Shown here: positions 54,305-62,048 of the stretch, piece by piece
Layout of the letters: each line of letters begins with the position of its first letter
Numbering within the stretch: the stretch's first letter is position 1
From: Xylanibacter oryzae DSM 17970
GTDB taxonomy: Bacteria > Bacteroidota > Bacteroidia > Bacteroidales > Bacteroidaceae
Reading direction: 5' to 3'
DNA length: 64,000 nucleotides
Assembly (NCBI RefSeq): GCF_000585355.1
Contig: NZ_KK073873.1
Span: forward strand, 584,703 to 648,702
Made by a program: the position numbers and the translations under genes
Notes under the pieces: generated by a model
Seen by the model: the letters and a program-made list of their open reading frames with translations, nothing else
Database searches by the model: none
What the model was told of the DNA's origin: nothing

Positions 54305-55864
54305 ATGAAAAAGAAAACAATTTGGGTAATAGCATTTGTGATGGGTTTTTCATTCATCGGTCTGTTAGTTCTTCAGCTTTTATACATCGAAGAGATGGTA
54401 AAGATGAAAAAAGAACAGTTTGATGAGTCTGTCAACCGAAGTCTATATCAGGCATCCAGAAATCTTGAGTTGAATGAGACTCTAAGATATTTGGAGAAAG
54501 ATGTTAACGAAACAGAACGTAGATCTTTAAAGCAGGATTCTATAGGGAGGAGAGGAGTTGACATTAATGGTCCGATACAGCATTCCCATCAATATGCAGT
54601 AACAGGTAAAGATGGCACTGTATATTCTTCTTTTGAATTAAAGACGATTACGACTAAACCTTCTACAATGCCAAAGGCGATGATACTCCGTAATGATAAG
54701 AACACCCTTACCGAAGCGTCAAAATCACTACAGGAGATAGTCAAAAATAGATATGTATATCAGAAAGCATTATTAGATGAGGTTGTTTATAGTATATTGT
54801 ATACAGCATCAGACAAACCATTGAAAGAGCGCGTAAACTTTAAGCTTTTGGATCAGGATTTACGTTCTGAATTGCTTAATAACGGTATAGATATTCCGTA
54901 TCATTTCACTGTTTCCACACAAGATGGAAGAGAAGTTTATCGTTGTCCTGATTATGAACCTCAGGGTGAAGAATATACATATACGCAAGTGCTTTTTAGA
55001 AATGACCCACAGTCAAAAATGGGAGTCGTAAAGATACACTTCCCTGATATGAATAGTTATATATTCAGCAGTGTAAGATTTATGATACCATCAATAATAT
55101 TTACGATAGTACTTCTTGTTACATTCATATTTACTATTGTAGTTGTATTCAGGCAGAAAAGGCTTACAGAGATAAAGAATGACTTTATCAATAATATGAC
55201 ACATGAGTTGAAAACGCCAATAAGCAGTATTTCGCTGGCAGCACAGATGCTTAATGATGAGAGTGTCACAAAAAGTGCTACTATGATGAAACATTTAGCA
55301 GGAGTGATAAGCGATGAGACTAAACGACTAAGGTTCTTGGTTGAAAAAGTCTTGCAGATGTCGATGTTTGATCGTAAAAAAGCTATTTTCAAAAAGAAAG
55401 AACTTGATATCAATGCACTTGTAGAAAGTGTTTCAAGGACATTTAGCCTTAGAGTAGAGCATACAGGCGGTAAGATAAATGTAGACTTAAAAGCAATCTA
55501 TCCTACAATATATGTAGATGAGATGCACTTTACTAATGTTGTGTTCAATCTGATTGATAATGCAGTAAAATATCGTAAACCCGACGAGGAAATGTTCCTT
55601 AAGGTGGCTACATGGAATGATGAGAATAACGTTTGTCTGTCAATAGAAGACAACGGACTAGGAATTAAAAAAGAAAATCTGAAAAAAATATTTGAGAAAT
55701 TCTATCGCGTACATACTGGTAACGTACACGATGTCAAGGGTTTCGGCCTGGGACTTGCTTATGTCAAAAAGATAGTAGATTTGCATAAAGGCAATATCCG
55801 CGTAGAAAGCGAGTATGGAAAAGGGACAAAATTTATAATAACATTACCAATAATTAAAAATTAA
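54305..55864 (+). CDS. rprX: Sensor histidine kinase, RprX-like
   Basis: This 519-aa membrane kinase has TM1 at about 7-29 and TM2 at about 257-283 enclosing a roughly 225-residue periplasmic sensor. The HisKA domain has FINNMTHELKTPISSISLAA (His near 305), followed by an HATPase with N-box VVFNLIDNAVKY, G1 SIEDNGLGI and G2 VKGFGLGLAYVK. Length, N-terminus and coupling to an OmpR-type regulator 4 nt downstream match RprX of Bacteroides fragilis, a stress and tetracycline-linked system. The natural signal is not established. Its promoter box leaves almost no 5' leader. Confidence 0.88.
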   Translation: MKKKTIWVIAFVMGFSFIGLLVLQLLYIEEMVKMKKEQFDESVNRSLYQASRNLELNETLRYLEKDVNETERRSLKQDSIGRRGVDINGPIQHSHQYAVTGKDGTVYSSFELKTITTKPSTMPKAMILRNDKNTLTEASKSLQEIVKNRYVYQKALLDEVVYSILYTASDKPLKERVNFKLLDQDLRSELLNNGIDIPYHFTVSTQDGREVYRCPDYEPQGEEYTYTQVLFRNDPQSKMGVVKIHFPDMNSYIFSSVRFMIPSIIFTIVLLVTFIFTIVVVFRQKRLTEIKNDFINNMTHELKTPISSISLAAQMLNDESVTKSATMMKHLAGVISDETKRLRFLVEKVLQMSMFDRKKAIFKKKELDINALVESVSRTFSLRVEHTGGKINVDLKAIYPTIYVDEMHFTNVVFNLIDNAVKYRKPDEEMFLKVATWNDENNVCLSIEDNGLGIKKENLKKIFEKFYRVHTGNVHDVKGFGLGLAYVKKIVDLHKGNIRVESEYGKGTKFIITLPIIKN

Positions 55865-55868
55865 GACT

Positions 55869-56567
55869 ATGGACGAGAAACTGAAAATCTTGTTGTGCGA
55901 AGATGATGAAAATCTAGGAATGCTACTTCGCGAGTATCTGCAAGCAAAAGGATATCAAGCAGAATTGTGTCCTGATGGAGAAGCTGGTTTTAAAGCTTTT
56001 CTGAAGAGTAAATTTGACATATGTGTATTAGACGTTATGATGCCAAAGAAAGATGGTTTTACGCTGGCGCAAGAAATTCGTTCGGCTAATGCAGAAATGC
56101 CTATTATCTTCTTGACAGCTAAAGTTCTTAAAGAGGACATTCTTGAAGGTTTTAAAATAGGAGCTGATGATTATATCACAAAGCCATTCTCAATGGAAGA
56201 GCTTGTACTGCGCATCGAGGCAATACTTCGTCGTGTACATGGCAAGAAAAACAAGGAAAGTACTCTTTATCATATTGGAAGATTCACATTTGATACGCAG
56301 AAACAATTACTCTCTATCGGTGATAAGCAGACAAAGCTTACAACAAAAGAGAACGAACTTCTTGCACTTCTTTGCTCACATGCAAATGAAATCCTGCAGC
56401 GCGATTTCGCATTGAAAACAATCTGGATAGATGATAACTATTTTAATGCACGTTCAATGGATGTTTACATCACTAAACTTCGTAAGCATCTAAAAGATGA
56501 TGATCAAATTGAAATTATCAATATTCATGGTAAAGGATACAAATTGATTACTCCGGAACAGGAATAA
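55869..56567 (+). CDS. rprY: OmpR-family response regulator, RprY-like
   Basis: This 232-aa regulator has an N-terminal receiver with Glu11/Asp12/Asp13, phospho-acceptor Asp55 (VLDVMMPKKDG) and the ITKPF lysine. The C-terminal winged-helix domain (about 133-230) contains LTTKENELLALLCSH, ILQRDFALKTIWIDDNYFNA and DVYITKLRKHLKDD. It matches RprY in length and motifs and follows rprX by 4 nt. RprY in Bacteroidetes is an essential or near-essential global regulator; its regulon here is unknown. A hairpin downstream likely ends the operon. Confidence 0.9.
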   Translation: MDEKLKILLCEDDENLGMLLREYLQAKGYQAELCPDGEAGFKAFLKSKFDICVLDVMMPKKDGFTLAQEIRSANAEMPIIFLTAKVLKEDILEGFKIGADDYITKPFSMEELVLRIEAILRRVHGKKNKESTLYHIGRFTFDTQKQLLSIGDKQTKLTTKENELLALLCSHANEILQRDFALKTIWIDDNYFNARSMDVYITKLRKHLKDDDQIEIINIHGKGYKLITPEQE

Positions 56568-56584
56568 TTTTAAAACAATGGATA

Positions 56585-56624
56585 TTAAAAGCTGGTATTG
56601 ACAATCGTTGATATCAGCTTTTAA
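56585..56624 (+). terminator. Hairpin after rprY
   Basis: TTAAAAGCTGGTAT (56585-56598) pairs with 56611-56624 with one G-T mismatch and a 12-nt loop. The A-rich 5' arm and T-rich 3' arm resemble a terminator 18 nt after the stop codon. Confidence 0.6.
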
Positions 56625-56696
56625 GTTTTATATTATTGTTGTAATATCTTCTTTTTTATTATTTTACCTCTTTTTAGTCTCAAAAACACAAAAATA

Positions 56697-56728
56697 TTTG
56701 TGATAATAAAAAAAAAGAATTACCTTTG
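56697..56728 (+). promoter_or_regulatory. Bacteroidetes promoter for rpsF-rpsR-rplI
   Basis: TTTG (56697-56700) and TACCTTTG (56721-56728) are exactly 20 nt apart. The predicted leader before rpsF is about 40 nt. Confidence 0.75.
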
Positions 56729-56773
56729 CACCGCATTTTGCAAAATTATAAACAATTAATTTTTAAAAGTAGT

Positions 56774-57118
56774 ATGAATCAATACGAAACCGTTTTCATT
56801 TTAACTCCCGTTTTGTCTGATGAACAGATGAAGGAAGCGGTCGCAAAATTCAAGAAAGTACTCACCGATAATGGTGCAGAGATCTTGAACGAAGAGACTT
56901 GGGGCTTGAAAAAAATGGCTTATGCTATTCAAAAGAAATCAACAGGTTTTTATTGCCTGTTAGAGTTCAAAGCTGAGCCAACAATAATCGAAACTCTCGA
57001 AACAGCTTATCGCCGTGATGAGAAAGTTATTCGTTACATTACAGTTAAGCTCGAAAAGTATGCTGCACAGTATGCTGAGAAGAGAAGAAACAAATTAGGT
57101 AAAAAAGAGGAGGCATAA
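56774..57118 (+). CDS. rpsF: 30S ribosomal protein S6
   Basis: This is a 114-aa protein from the ATG at 56774 ([18 protein letters not shown]), the normal S6 N-terminus. An in-frame ATG at 56726 would fall inside the promoter and is rejected. Conserved parts are [20 protein letters not shown] and the helix ending [13 protein letters not shown]6 binds the central domain of 16S rRNA together with S18, encoded next. The rpsF-rpsR-rplI order is the standard bacterial arrangement with no ssb or priB in between, as in other Bacteroidetes. Confidence 0.95.
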   Translation: MNQYETVFILTPVLSDEQMKEAVAKFKKVLTDNGAEILNEETWGLKKMAYAIQKKSTGFYCLLEFKAEPTIIETLETAYRRDEKVIRYITVKLEKYAAQYAEKRRNKLGKKEEA

Positions 57119-57121
57119 ATT

Positions 57122-57391
57122 ATGGCAGCAAAAGAATCAGAAATCCGTTATTTGACTCCGCCTTCAGTGGATACAAAGAAGAAAAAGTATTGCCGTTTCA
57201 AGAAGAGCGGTATTAAGTATATCGATTATAAGGATCCTGAATTTCTGAAGAAATTCTTGAATGAGCAAGGTAAGATCCTTCCTCGTCGTATTACAGGTAC
57301 ATCTTTGAAGTACCAGCGTCGTGTGGCTCAGGCTATTAAGCGTGCGCGCCAAATAGCACTGCTTCCTTATGTAACTGACTTGATGAAATAA
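57122..57391 (+). CDS. rpsR: 30S ribosomal protein S18
   Basis: This 89-aa basic protein carries the S18 core [20 protein letters not shown] followed by [20 protein letters not shown] and the terminal [13 protein letters not shown]. The core cysteine is kept in CRFKK, but the usual zinc-binding set is incomplete, as in many S18 proteins. It forms a complex with S6 on the 30S platform. It starts 3 nt after rpsF and is followed by rplI after 17 nt. Confidence 0.96.
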   Translation: MAAKESEIRYLTPPSVDTKKKKYCRFKKSGIKYIDYKDPEFLKKFLNEQGKILPRRITGTSLKYQRRVAQAIKRARQIALLPYVTDLMK

Positions 57392-57408
57392 TTAGTGGAG
57401 GAAACAGA

Positions 57409-57921
57409 ATGGAAATTATATTAAAAGAAGATATCTTGGGCTTAGGCTACAAGAATGATATTGTAAACGTAAAATCTGGTTACGGCCGTAATTACCTTAT
57501 ACCTACGGGTAAAGGTATTATAGCATCTGAATCTGCAAAGAAGGTACTCGCTGAGAACCTAAGACAGCAGGCTCATAAACTTGCAGCTCTTAAACTTGAA
57601 GCAGAAAAGAAGGCAGAAGCTCTTAAAGATGTTTCTCTTGAAATTTCAGCTAAGGTTAGTGCAAAAGGTGTGACTTATGGATCTGTAAATGTTTCTTCTG
57701 TAGTTGACGCTCTTAAGGCTAAGGGTATTGATGTTGATCGTAAGATTATCACTATGAAGGATATTAAGACAGTTGGTGAGTATGTCGCTACTGTACATTT
57801 CCATAAGGAAGTCGTTGTAGAAATTCCTGTAACAGTTTTTGCAGAGAATGCGTCTAAACCTGCAGCAGCTCCAGCAAAGGAGGCTCCAAAGGCTGAAGTC
57901 GTAGAAGAATCAGCAGAATAA
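57409..57921 (+). CDS. rplI: 50S ribosomal protein L9 with extended C-terminal tail
   Basis: This 170-aa protein begins with the L9 N-domain MEIILKEDILGLGYKNDIV and the GYGRNYLIPTGKGI RNA-binding loop. The long connecting helix runs through AHKLAALKLEAEKKAEALKD, and the C-domain includes VTYGSVNVSSVVDAL and VGEYVATVHFHKEV. Typical L9 proteins end near residue 148-150. Here about 20 further residues form a low-complexity Ala/Pro/Lys/Glu tail (KPAAAPAKEAPKAEVVEESA). A clear terminator follows the operon. Confidence 0.95.
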   Translation: MEIILKEDILGLGYKNDIVNVKSGYGRNYLIPTGKGIIASESAKKVLAENLRQQAHKLAALKLEAEKKAEALKDVSLEISAKVSAKGVTYGSVNVSSVVDALKAKGIDVDRKIITMKDIKTVGEYVATVHFHKEVVVEIPVTVFAENASKPAAAPAKEAPKAEVVEESAE

Positions 57922-57958
57922 TTTTCGCTGTAAAGCAACAATTTTATTATACATTAAG

Positions 57959-57993
57959 AGTCCTGCCCAATTAATTTGGTCGGGACTTTTTTT
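57959..57993 (+). terminator. Rho-independent terminator after rplI
   Basis: AGTCCTGCCCAA pairs with TTTGGTCGGGACT with one internal mismatch and is followed by seven T residues, 38 nt after the rplI stop. Confidence 0.85.
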
Positions 57994-58060
57994 GTAGTTA
58001 TGGTGTTTATCTGTTAACTGTATTATGTATTTTGTGAATTTTTCAATGCTTTTTAATTTT

Positions 58061-58182
58061 CTTTTTTATAAAAGAATGTCACAATACCACTCTTGTATGT
58101 AAGTAGCTGATAATTAATGTGTTAACCATGTTAAAAGGCGCTCGGATGTGTCACTAAACGTCACTTAAATGCCACTTTATAT
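58061..58182 (+). repeat. Left inverted repeat arm of the 1-kb element
   Basis: This arm is the inverted match to about 58964-59083. It contains two GTGAC-type pentamers 5 bp apart (seen as GTCAC-TAAAC-GTCAC), which could be a protein-binding site. Confidence 0.75.
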
Positions 58183-58312
58183 AAAGCTCTACTTTTACCA
58201 TAAAAGAGTTATGCTTTTACAATGTAATAGCTATCCTTTTACTAACTTAAAGCTATCCATAAGCTAACCAAGAGCTATGCTTCCGCAACCCAAGAGCTAT
58301 GCTTTTGACAAA
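58181..58312 (+). repeat. 22-bp degenerate tandem repeat array, six units
   Basis: The core AGCTAT (with variants AGCTCT and AGTTAT) occurs at 58185, 58207, 58229, 58251, 58273 and 58295, exactly 22 bp apart. The consensus unit is close to CAAGAGCTATGCTTTTACAA plus two bases. It has the same period and, in inverse orientation, the same core as the array upstream of vapE at 10509-10596. Confidence 0.85.
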
Positions 58313-58324
58313 AGATATCGATTT

Positions 58325-58356
58325 GTTTGACTATGCCTGAATTAGGTATACATCTT
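58325..58356 (-). pseudogene. 32-bp transposase scrap next to the repeat array
   Basis: These bases repeat 58790-58821 in the same orientation with two mismatches. The latter lies within the IS3-type transposase remnant, so this is a second fragment of the same gene. Confidence 0.65.
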
Positions 58357-58593
58357 TGTTGTTATACTTACTGAATTACTATACAAATTATTAAAATCTT
58401 TACTGATCCACTTTACAGAAATATAAAAGCCTTCCTGATTTGCTTAACACAAAGAAAATGTTTTACATATTGTTCTATGTATGTTTTGTTGCTTACAAAG
58501 TTAAATAAAAATACCATATATCCAACATAAGAACTATGAAAAACACTACGGTGATTTGCCAAGCGGCTGGAGGCGTGAAGCCTCCAAAGAGCG

Positions 58594-58818
58594 TTAACAT
58601 CCAACATAATTTCTCCTTTTCTCTGCCGGTGTCTTCATCATGTTACTCATATGTGGCCTCTTATTGTTATAGAAGTATATGATGTTTTTTAATATATGGA
58701 TTGCCTGATCCATATTCTTGGGCCTTTTCATACGATAAATCCATTCCTGCTTTATGATGCCATTGACACGTTCTGCAATAGCATTGTCTGTTTGACTATG
58801 CCAGAATTTGGTATACAT
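58594..58818 (-). pseudogene. IS3-family transposase C-terminal remnant
   Basis: The 74-codon open stretch encodes the end of an IS3-type DDE integrase core. SQTDNAIAERVNGIIKQEW carries the catalytic Glu, and YFYNNKRPHMSN is the typical closing motif. The reading frame stays open a further 25 or so codons upstream of its first ATG to a stop near 58890, but the N-terminal orfA/orfB parts and the first two catalytic Asp residues are missing. It is a decayed fragment inside the 1-kb element and cannot encode an active enzyme. Confidence 0.85.
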
Positions 58819-58963
58819 CTTGGAAAACGTATTACCATTATGGTATACATCTTCAGCAATATTTCCGGTTGGGTTTATGCATTATTATGTTGTGTGTAAT
58901 TTAAAAGTGGTACTTAATAATTAAGTTTAGGTATAATTGACAGATGTTTATCGTAATAGGTGC

Positions 58964-59083
58964 AATATAAGTGGTATTTAAGTGACGTTTAGTGACACAT
59001 CAGAGCGCCTTTGTAAATAGTTAACGTATTAATTATCAGCCACTTACATACAAGAGTGGTATTGTGGTATTTTTTATAAAAAA
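58964..59083 (-). repeat. Right inverted repeat arm of the 1-kb element
   Basis: This arm is the inverted match to 58061-58182 and contains GTGACGTTTAGTGAC. Unlike the left arm, it is not adjacent to 22-bp repeats. Confidence 0.75.
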
Positions 59084-59188
59084 ATGAAAGTTGCAAATTT
59101 ATTTGAGAATTAAATAAATCATTCGCTTAATAAAATCTACGCAAAAATTGCATGCCGTATATTATCCATTCAGATATTAAAATAAAAA

Positions 59189-59211
59189 ACCGCTAGACTA
59201 AGTCTAGCGGT
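59189..59211 (-). terminator. Terminator of the small lipoprotein gene
   Basis: ACCGCTAGACT pairs perfectly with 59201-59211. On the minus strand the stem is followed by six T residues, and on the plus strand by TCAATTTTTT, so it may be bidirectional. Confidence 0.85.
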
Positions 59212-59250
59212 CAATTTTTTCATCGCACTCGCTTTAAGCGAATCTCATGA

Positions 59251-59436
59251 TTACTTCTGAGCAGCAGCGCTATCAGCTGGAACAGCAGCAGAATCAGCAG
59301 CAGCTGAATCATTTGCAGCACTGTCAACAGTTGCTACAGAGTCAGAATCCTGTGCAGGAGCCTGAGCTGTTTTGTTACCACAAGATGCGAAAGAGATAGC
59401 TACTACAGCTACGAATGCTAAAACTAATTTTTTCAT
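59251..59436 (-). CDS. Small Ala/Asp-rich lipoprotein
   Basis: This 61-aa protein has a lipoprotein signal peptide with lipobox SFASC (Cys about 19), so the mature part of some 42 residues is lipid-anchored. The mature sequence is low complexity, with four imperfect DSAA units (DSVATVDSAANDSAAADSAA) and no aromatic residues after the Cys. It resembles small 'entericidin-like' or spacer lipoproteins often abundant in Bacteroidetes, but no function is known. It has its own promoter box (59488-59495) and a strong terminator. Confidence 0.8.
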   Translation of the reverse strand: MKKLVLAFVAVVAISFASCGNKTAQAPAQDSDSVATVDSAANDSAAADSAAVPADSAAAQK

Positions 59437-59487
59437 TTTCTTTGCTTTTTAAATCTGTAAAACAATCATTTGTTTATTAAAACGTTG

Positions 59488-59495
59488 CAAAGGTA
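59488..59495 (-). promoter_or_regulatory. Bacteroidetes -7 box for the small lipoprotein
   Basis: The minus strand reads TACCTTTG, 51 nt upstream of the ATG at 59436. Confidence 0.6.
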
Positions 59496-59627
59496 AGTAT
59501 TTTTTTAATACGTTGTTCCTTTTTTTAGTACTTTTTTTTTATTAAAGTGTAACTTTTTGATAACTACTTGAATATCAGCAGCTTGTGAAGTGTTAATTTT
59601 TCAATGTATATAAAATTCATTTTTTGT

Positions 59628-59658
59628 TTTGTTCTTCGATAGGTTTAATGTAACTTTG
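59628..59658 (+). promoter_or_regulatory. Bacteroidetes promoter for mtaB
   Basis: TTTG (59628-59631) and TAACTTTG (59651-59658) are 19 nt apart. The predicted leader is about 18 nt before the ATG at 59682. Confidence 0.65.
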
Positions 59659-59681
59659 CAAGGTTTTCAATACATTATAAT

Positions 59682-61022
59682 ATGATAGATTCATCCGCCT
59701 TTCAAGGCAAAACGGCAGCCTACTTTACTTTAGGTTGCAAGCTTAACTTTTCAGAGACATCTACATTCGGAAAGATGTTGCATGATATGGGGGTAAAAAC
59801 TGCTCGTACTGATGAACAGGCAGATATCTGTATAATAAACACATGTTCTGTGACTGAAGTTGCAGATCACAAGTGTCGTCAGGCAATCCATCGCCTTGTG
59901 CGTAATAATCCAAATGCGTTTGTTGTAGTAACAGGTTGCTATGCCCAGCTAGAGCCTGAAACGGTAAGTAATATAGATGGGGTAGACTTAGTACTAGGTT
60001 CAGACGAAAAGGCTAATCTTATTCAATTTTTGTCCGATGCATGGAGTGGTTCTAAGAAAGATGAATCCTTGCACCAACATTTTTCTGTAAAGACGAAAGA
60101 TATTAAGTCATTTGCTCCTAGTTGCTCTAGAGGTAATCGTACACGTTATTTTCTAAAGGTTCAAGACGGTTGTGATTATTTCTGTACCTATTGCACTATA
60201 CCTTTTGCACGTGGATTCAGTAGAAATCCGACAATAGCATCATTAATTGCTCAAGCTGAATCGGCTGCAAGTGAAGGAGGTAAAGAAATAGTACTTACGG
60301 GTGTAAATATAGGTGATTTTGGAAGGACAACCGGAGAGACTTTCATAGATCTTGTTAAAGCTCTAGATCACGTAGAAGGAATACATCGTTTCAGAATAAG
60401 TAGTTTGGAGCCGGATTTGCTTGAAGACTCGCTTATAGATTACTGTGCAACAAGTAGAGCTTTTATGCCACATTTTCACATACCTCTTCAGAGTGGTTCT
60501 GATTCTGTTCTAAAACTGATGCACCGTCGTTATGATAGTGCTCTTTTTGCTCATAAAATAAATCTCATAAAAGAAAAAATACCGGATGCATTTATTGGCG
60601 TAGATGTTATGGTTGGTACGAGGGGAGAAACACCTGAATATTTTGAAGAGACATATCGTTTTCTTGATTCTCTTGATGTAAAACAATTGCACGTGTTCCC
60701 TTATTCTGAACGTCCTGGTACATCAGCACTAAGTATTCCGTATGTTGTTTCAGACAAAGACAAAAAACTACGCAGTAAGAGACTTTTGGAGTTATCAGAC
60801 AGGAAAACTCATGAGTTTTATTCCAAACATATAGGTTGTGATGCCGAAGTTCTTTTTGAGAAGGCTCCGCGTGGCAAATCAATGCATGGTTTTACTAAGA
60901 ATTATATACGAGTTGAATTGCCTGCAGAATATTCATCTGTAGAGATGGATAATAAACTGATAAATGTGGAACTTGTTGGCTTTAATTTTGATAATTCAGC
61001 TTTAATAGCGAAACTAAAGTAA
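59682..61022 (+). CDS. mtaB: tRNA threonylcarbamoyladenosine methylthiotransferase MtaB
   Basis: This 446-aa methylthiotransferase adds a methylthio group to t6A37 in tRNAs for ANN codons. The N-terminal UPF0004 domain supplies three cluster cysteines in TLGCKLNFSE, NTCSVTEVAD and VTGCYAQLEP. The radical SAM domain has CDYFCTYCTIPFARG (near 163-177), and a TRAM-like C-terminal domain follows after about 375. The motif set and length fit MtaB rather than MiaB (no MiaB-type N-terminus) or RimO. The GT2 gene starts 6 nt after its stop, so the two are cotranscribed without obvious functional link. Confidence 0.92.
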   Translation: MIDSSAFQGKTAAYFTLGCKLNFSETSTFGKMLHDMGVKTARTDEQADICIINTCSVTEVADHKCRQAIHRLVRNNPNAFVVVTGCYAQLEPETVSNIDGVDLVLGSDEKANLIQFLSDAWSGSKKDESLHQHFSVKTKDIKSFAPSCSRGNRTRYFLKVQDGCDYFCTYCTIPFARGFSRNPTIASLIAQAESAASEGGKEIVLTGVNIGDFGRTTGETFIDLVKALDHVEGIHRFRISSLEPDLLEDSLIDYCATSRAFMPHFHIPLQSGSDSVLKLMHRRYDSALFAHKINLIKEKIPDAFIGVDVMVGTRGETPEYFEETYRFLDSLDVKQLHVFPYSERPGTSALSIPYVVSDKDKKLRSKRLLELSDRKTHEFYSKHIGCDAEVLFEKAPRGKSMHGFTKNYIRVELPAEYSSVEMDNKLINVELVGFNFDNSALIAKLK

Positions 61023-61028
61023 TAGATA

Positions 61029-62048
61029 ATGGATAAAGTAGCAATAGTAATATTAAACTGGAATGGCCTGTCGATGTTAAAGCAATATCTGCCTTCATTG
61101 ATAGAGTATTCTCGTGATGATGCTTCCATATATGTAGCTGATAATGCATCTACTGATGGGTCTTTCGAAATGCTGAAAAAAGATTTCCCAATGTGTAAGT
61201 TGATTCGCCTGGAAAAAAACTGGGGCTTTGCTGATGGATATAATAAAACCCTTGAGCAGATAGATGCTGAATACTATTTGCTTCTCAATTCGGATATTGA
61301 AGTTACTCATCATTGGCTGACACCGTTAATCGAATTTATGGATGTTCATCCTGAAGCTGCTGCATGTCAACCCAAATTGCTATCAGAGGCAGACAAAGAT
61401 TCTTTTGAATATGCTGGAGCGTGTGGAGGATTCATAGATAAATATGGTTATCCATTTTGTAGAGGAAGGATTTTTAATAATGTAGAAGAAGATAACGGCC
61501 AGTATGATTATGCTACAGAGATTTTTTGGGCTACAGGTGCTTCATTGATGGTAAGGGCTAAGGATTATAAAGAAGTTGGAGGCCTAGATGGTCGTTTCTT
61601 CGCTCATAATGAGGAAATAGACTTATGCTGGAGATTGAGACTAAAGGGGCGCAAAATATTTTGCATACCTGAAAGTTATGTATATCATGTAGGTGGTGGT
61701 ACTTTGCCAAAAAGTAATCCGATGAAGACCTTTCTGAATTTTCGCAATAATTTGACCATGCTTTACAAGAATCTGCCTGATGACGAATTAAAACATGTTA
61801 TGCGAGTGCGTTGGTTCTTGGATTATATTGCAGCATTTGAAACACTCTTTATCAATTTTAATATAGGAGACTTTAAAGCCATTTATAAGGCAAGGAAGGC
61901 TTTTAAGAAGTGGAGGAACACTTTTGATGAAGATAGAACAAATATACAGCAGACAACAGTGTTAAAAAAAATACCAGAGAAGCGTGACTTTTCGCTACTC
62001 TGGCAATATTATGTAAAAGGCCGAAAACTATTTTCAGAATTGCCTTAG
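61029..62048 (+). CDS. Glycosyltransferase family 2
   Basis: This 339-aa GT2 enzyme begins MDKVAIVILNWNGLSMLKQY and has VADNASTDGSFEML (36-49), the NWGFADGYNKTL loop and LLNSDIEV as the DxD-type site. Later motifs are FWATGASLMVRAKDYKEVGG and HNEEIDLCWRLRLKGRKI with the catalytic-base region. It resembles rhamnosyltransferase-type GT2 proteins and the enzyme at 22422-23303. In Bacteroidetes this gene is often next to mtaB, away from capsule loci, which hints at a conserved cell-envelope role. Its stop overlaps that of the convergent DUF4861 gene by 4 nt. Confidence 0.88.
   Translation: MDKVAIVILNWNGLSMLKQYLPSLIEYSRDDASIYVADNASTDGSFEMLKKDFPMCKLIRLEKNWGFADGYNKTLEQIDAEYYLLLNSDIEVTHHWLTPLIEFMDVHPEAAACQPKLLSEADKDSFEYAGACGGFIDKYGYPFCRGRIFNNVEEDNGQYDYATEIFWATGASLMVRAKDYKEVGGLDGRFFAHNEEIDLCWRLRLKGRKIFCIPESYVYHVGGGTLPKSNPMKTFLNFRNNLTMLYKNLPDDELKHVMRVRWFLDYIAAFETLFINFNIGDFKAIYKARKAFKKWRNTFDEDRTNIQQTTVLKKIPEKRDFSLLWQYYVKGRKLFSELP

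Larger units (their letters stand above)
58061..59083. mobile_element. 1-kb element with about 120-bp inverted terminal repeats
   Basis: The left arm (58061-58182) and the reverse complement of the right arm (about 58964-59083) align over roughly 120 bases at close to 88 percent identity by eye. Shared blocks include CACAATACCACTCTTG and GATGTGTCACTAAACG. Between them are the 22-bp array, two transposase scraps and a short GGAGGC/GCCTCC hairpin near 58568-58584. No intact transposase is present, so the element cannot move by itself. Confidence 0.7.
57994..59188. other. Gene-poor region with a degraded mobile element
   Basis: No intact gene is visible here. The region consists of an element of about 1 kb (58061-59083) with inverted ends, a 22-bp repeat array and IS3-type remnants, plus AT-rich flanks in which nothing else was recognised. 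Confidence 0.75.

Noticed and set aside
58181..58312. Possible CRISPR array
   Set aside because: The unit is a continuous 22-bp tandem repeat with no separate unique spacers, the units are degenerate, and no cas gene is in the window.
58413..58607. Minus-strand open frame of 64 codons in the degraded element
   Set aside because: No motif, poor composition, and it lies among transposon remnants.
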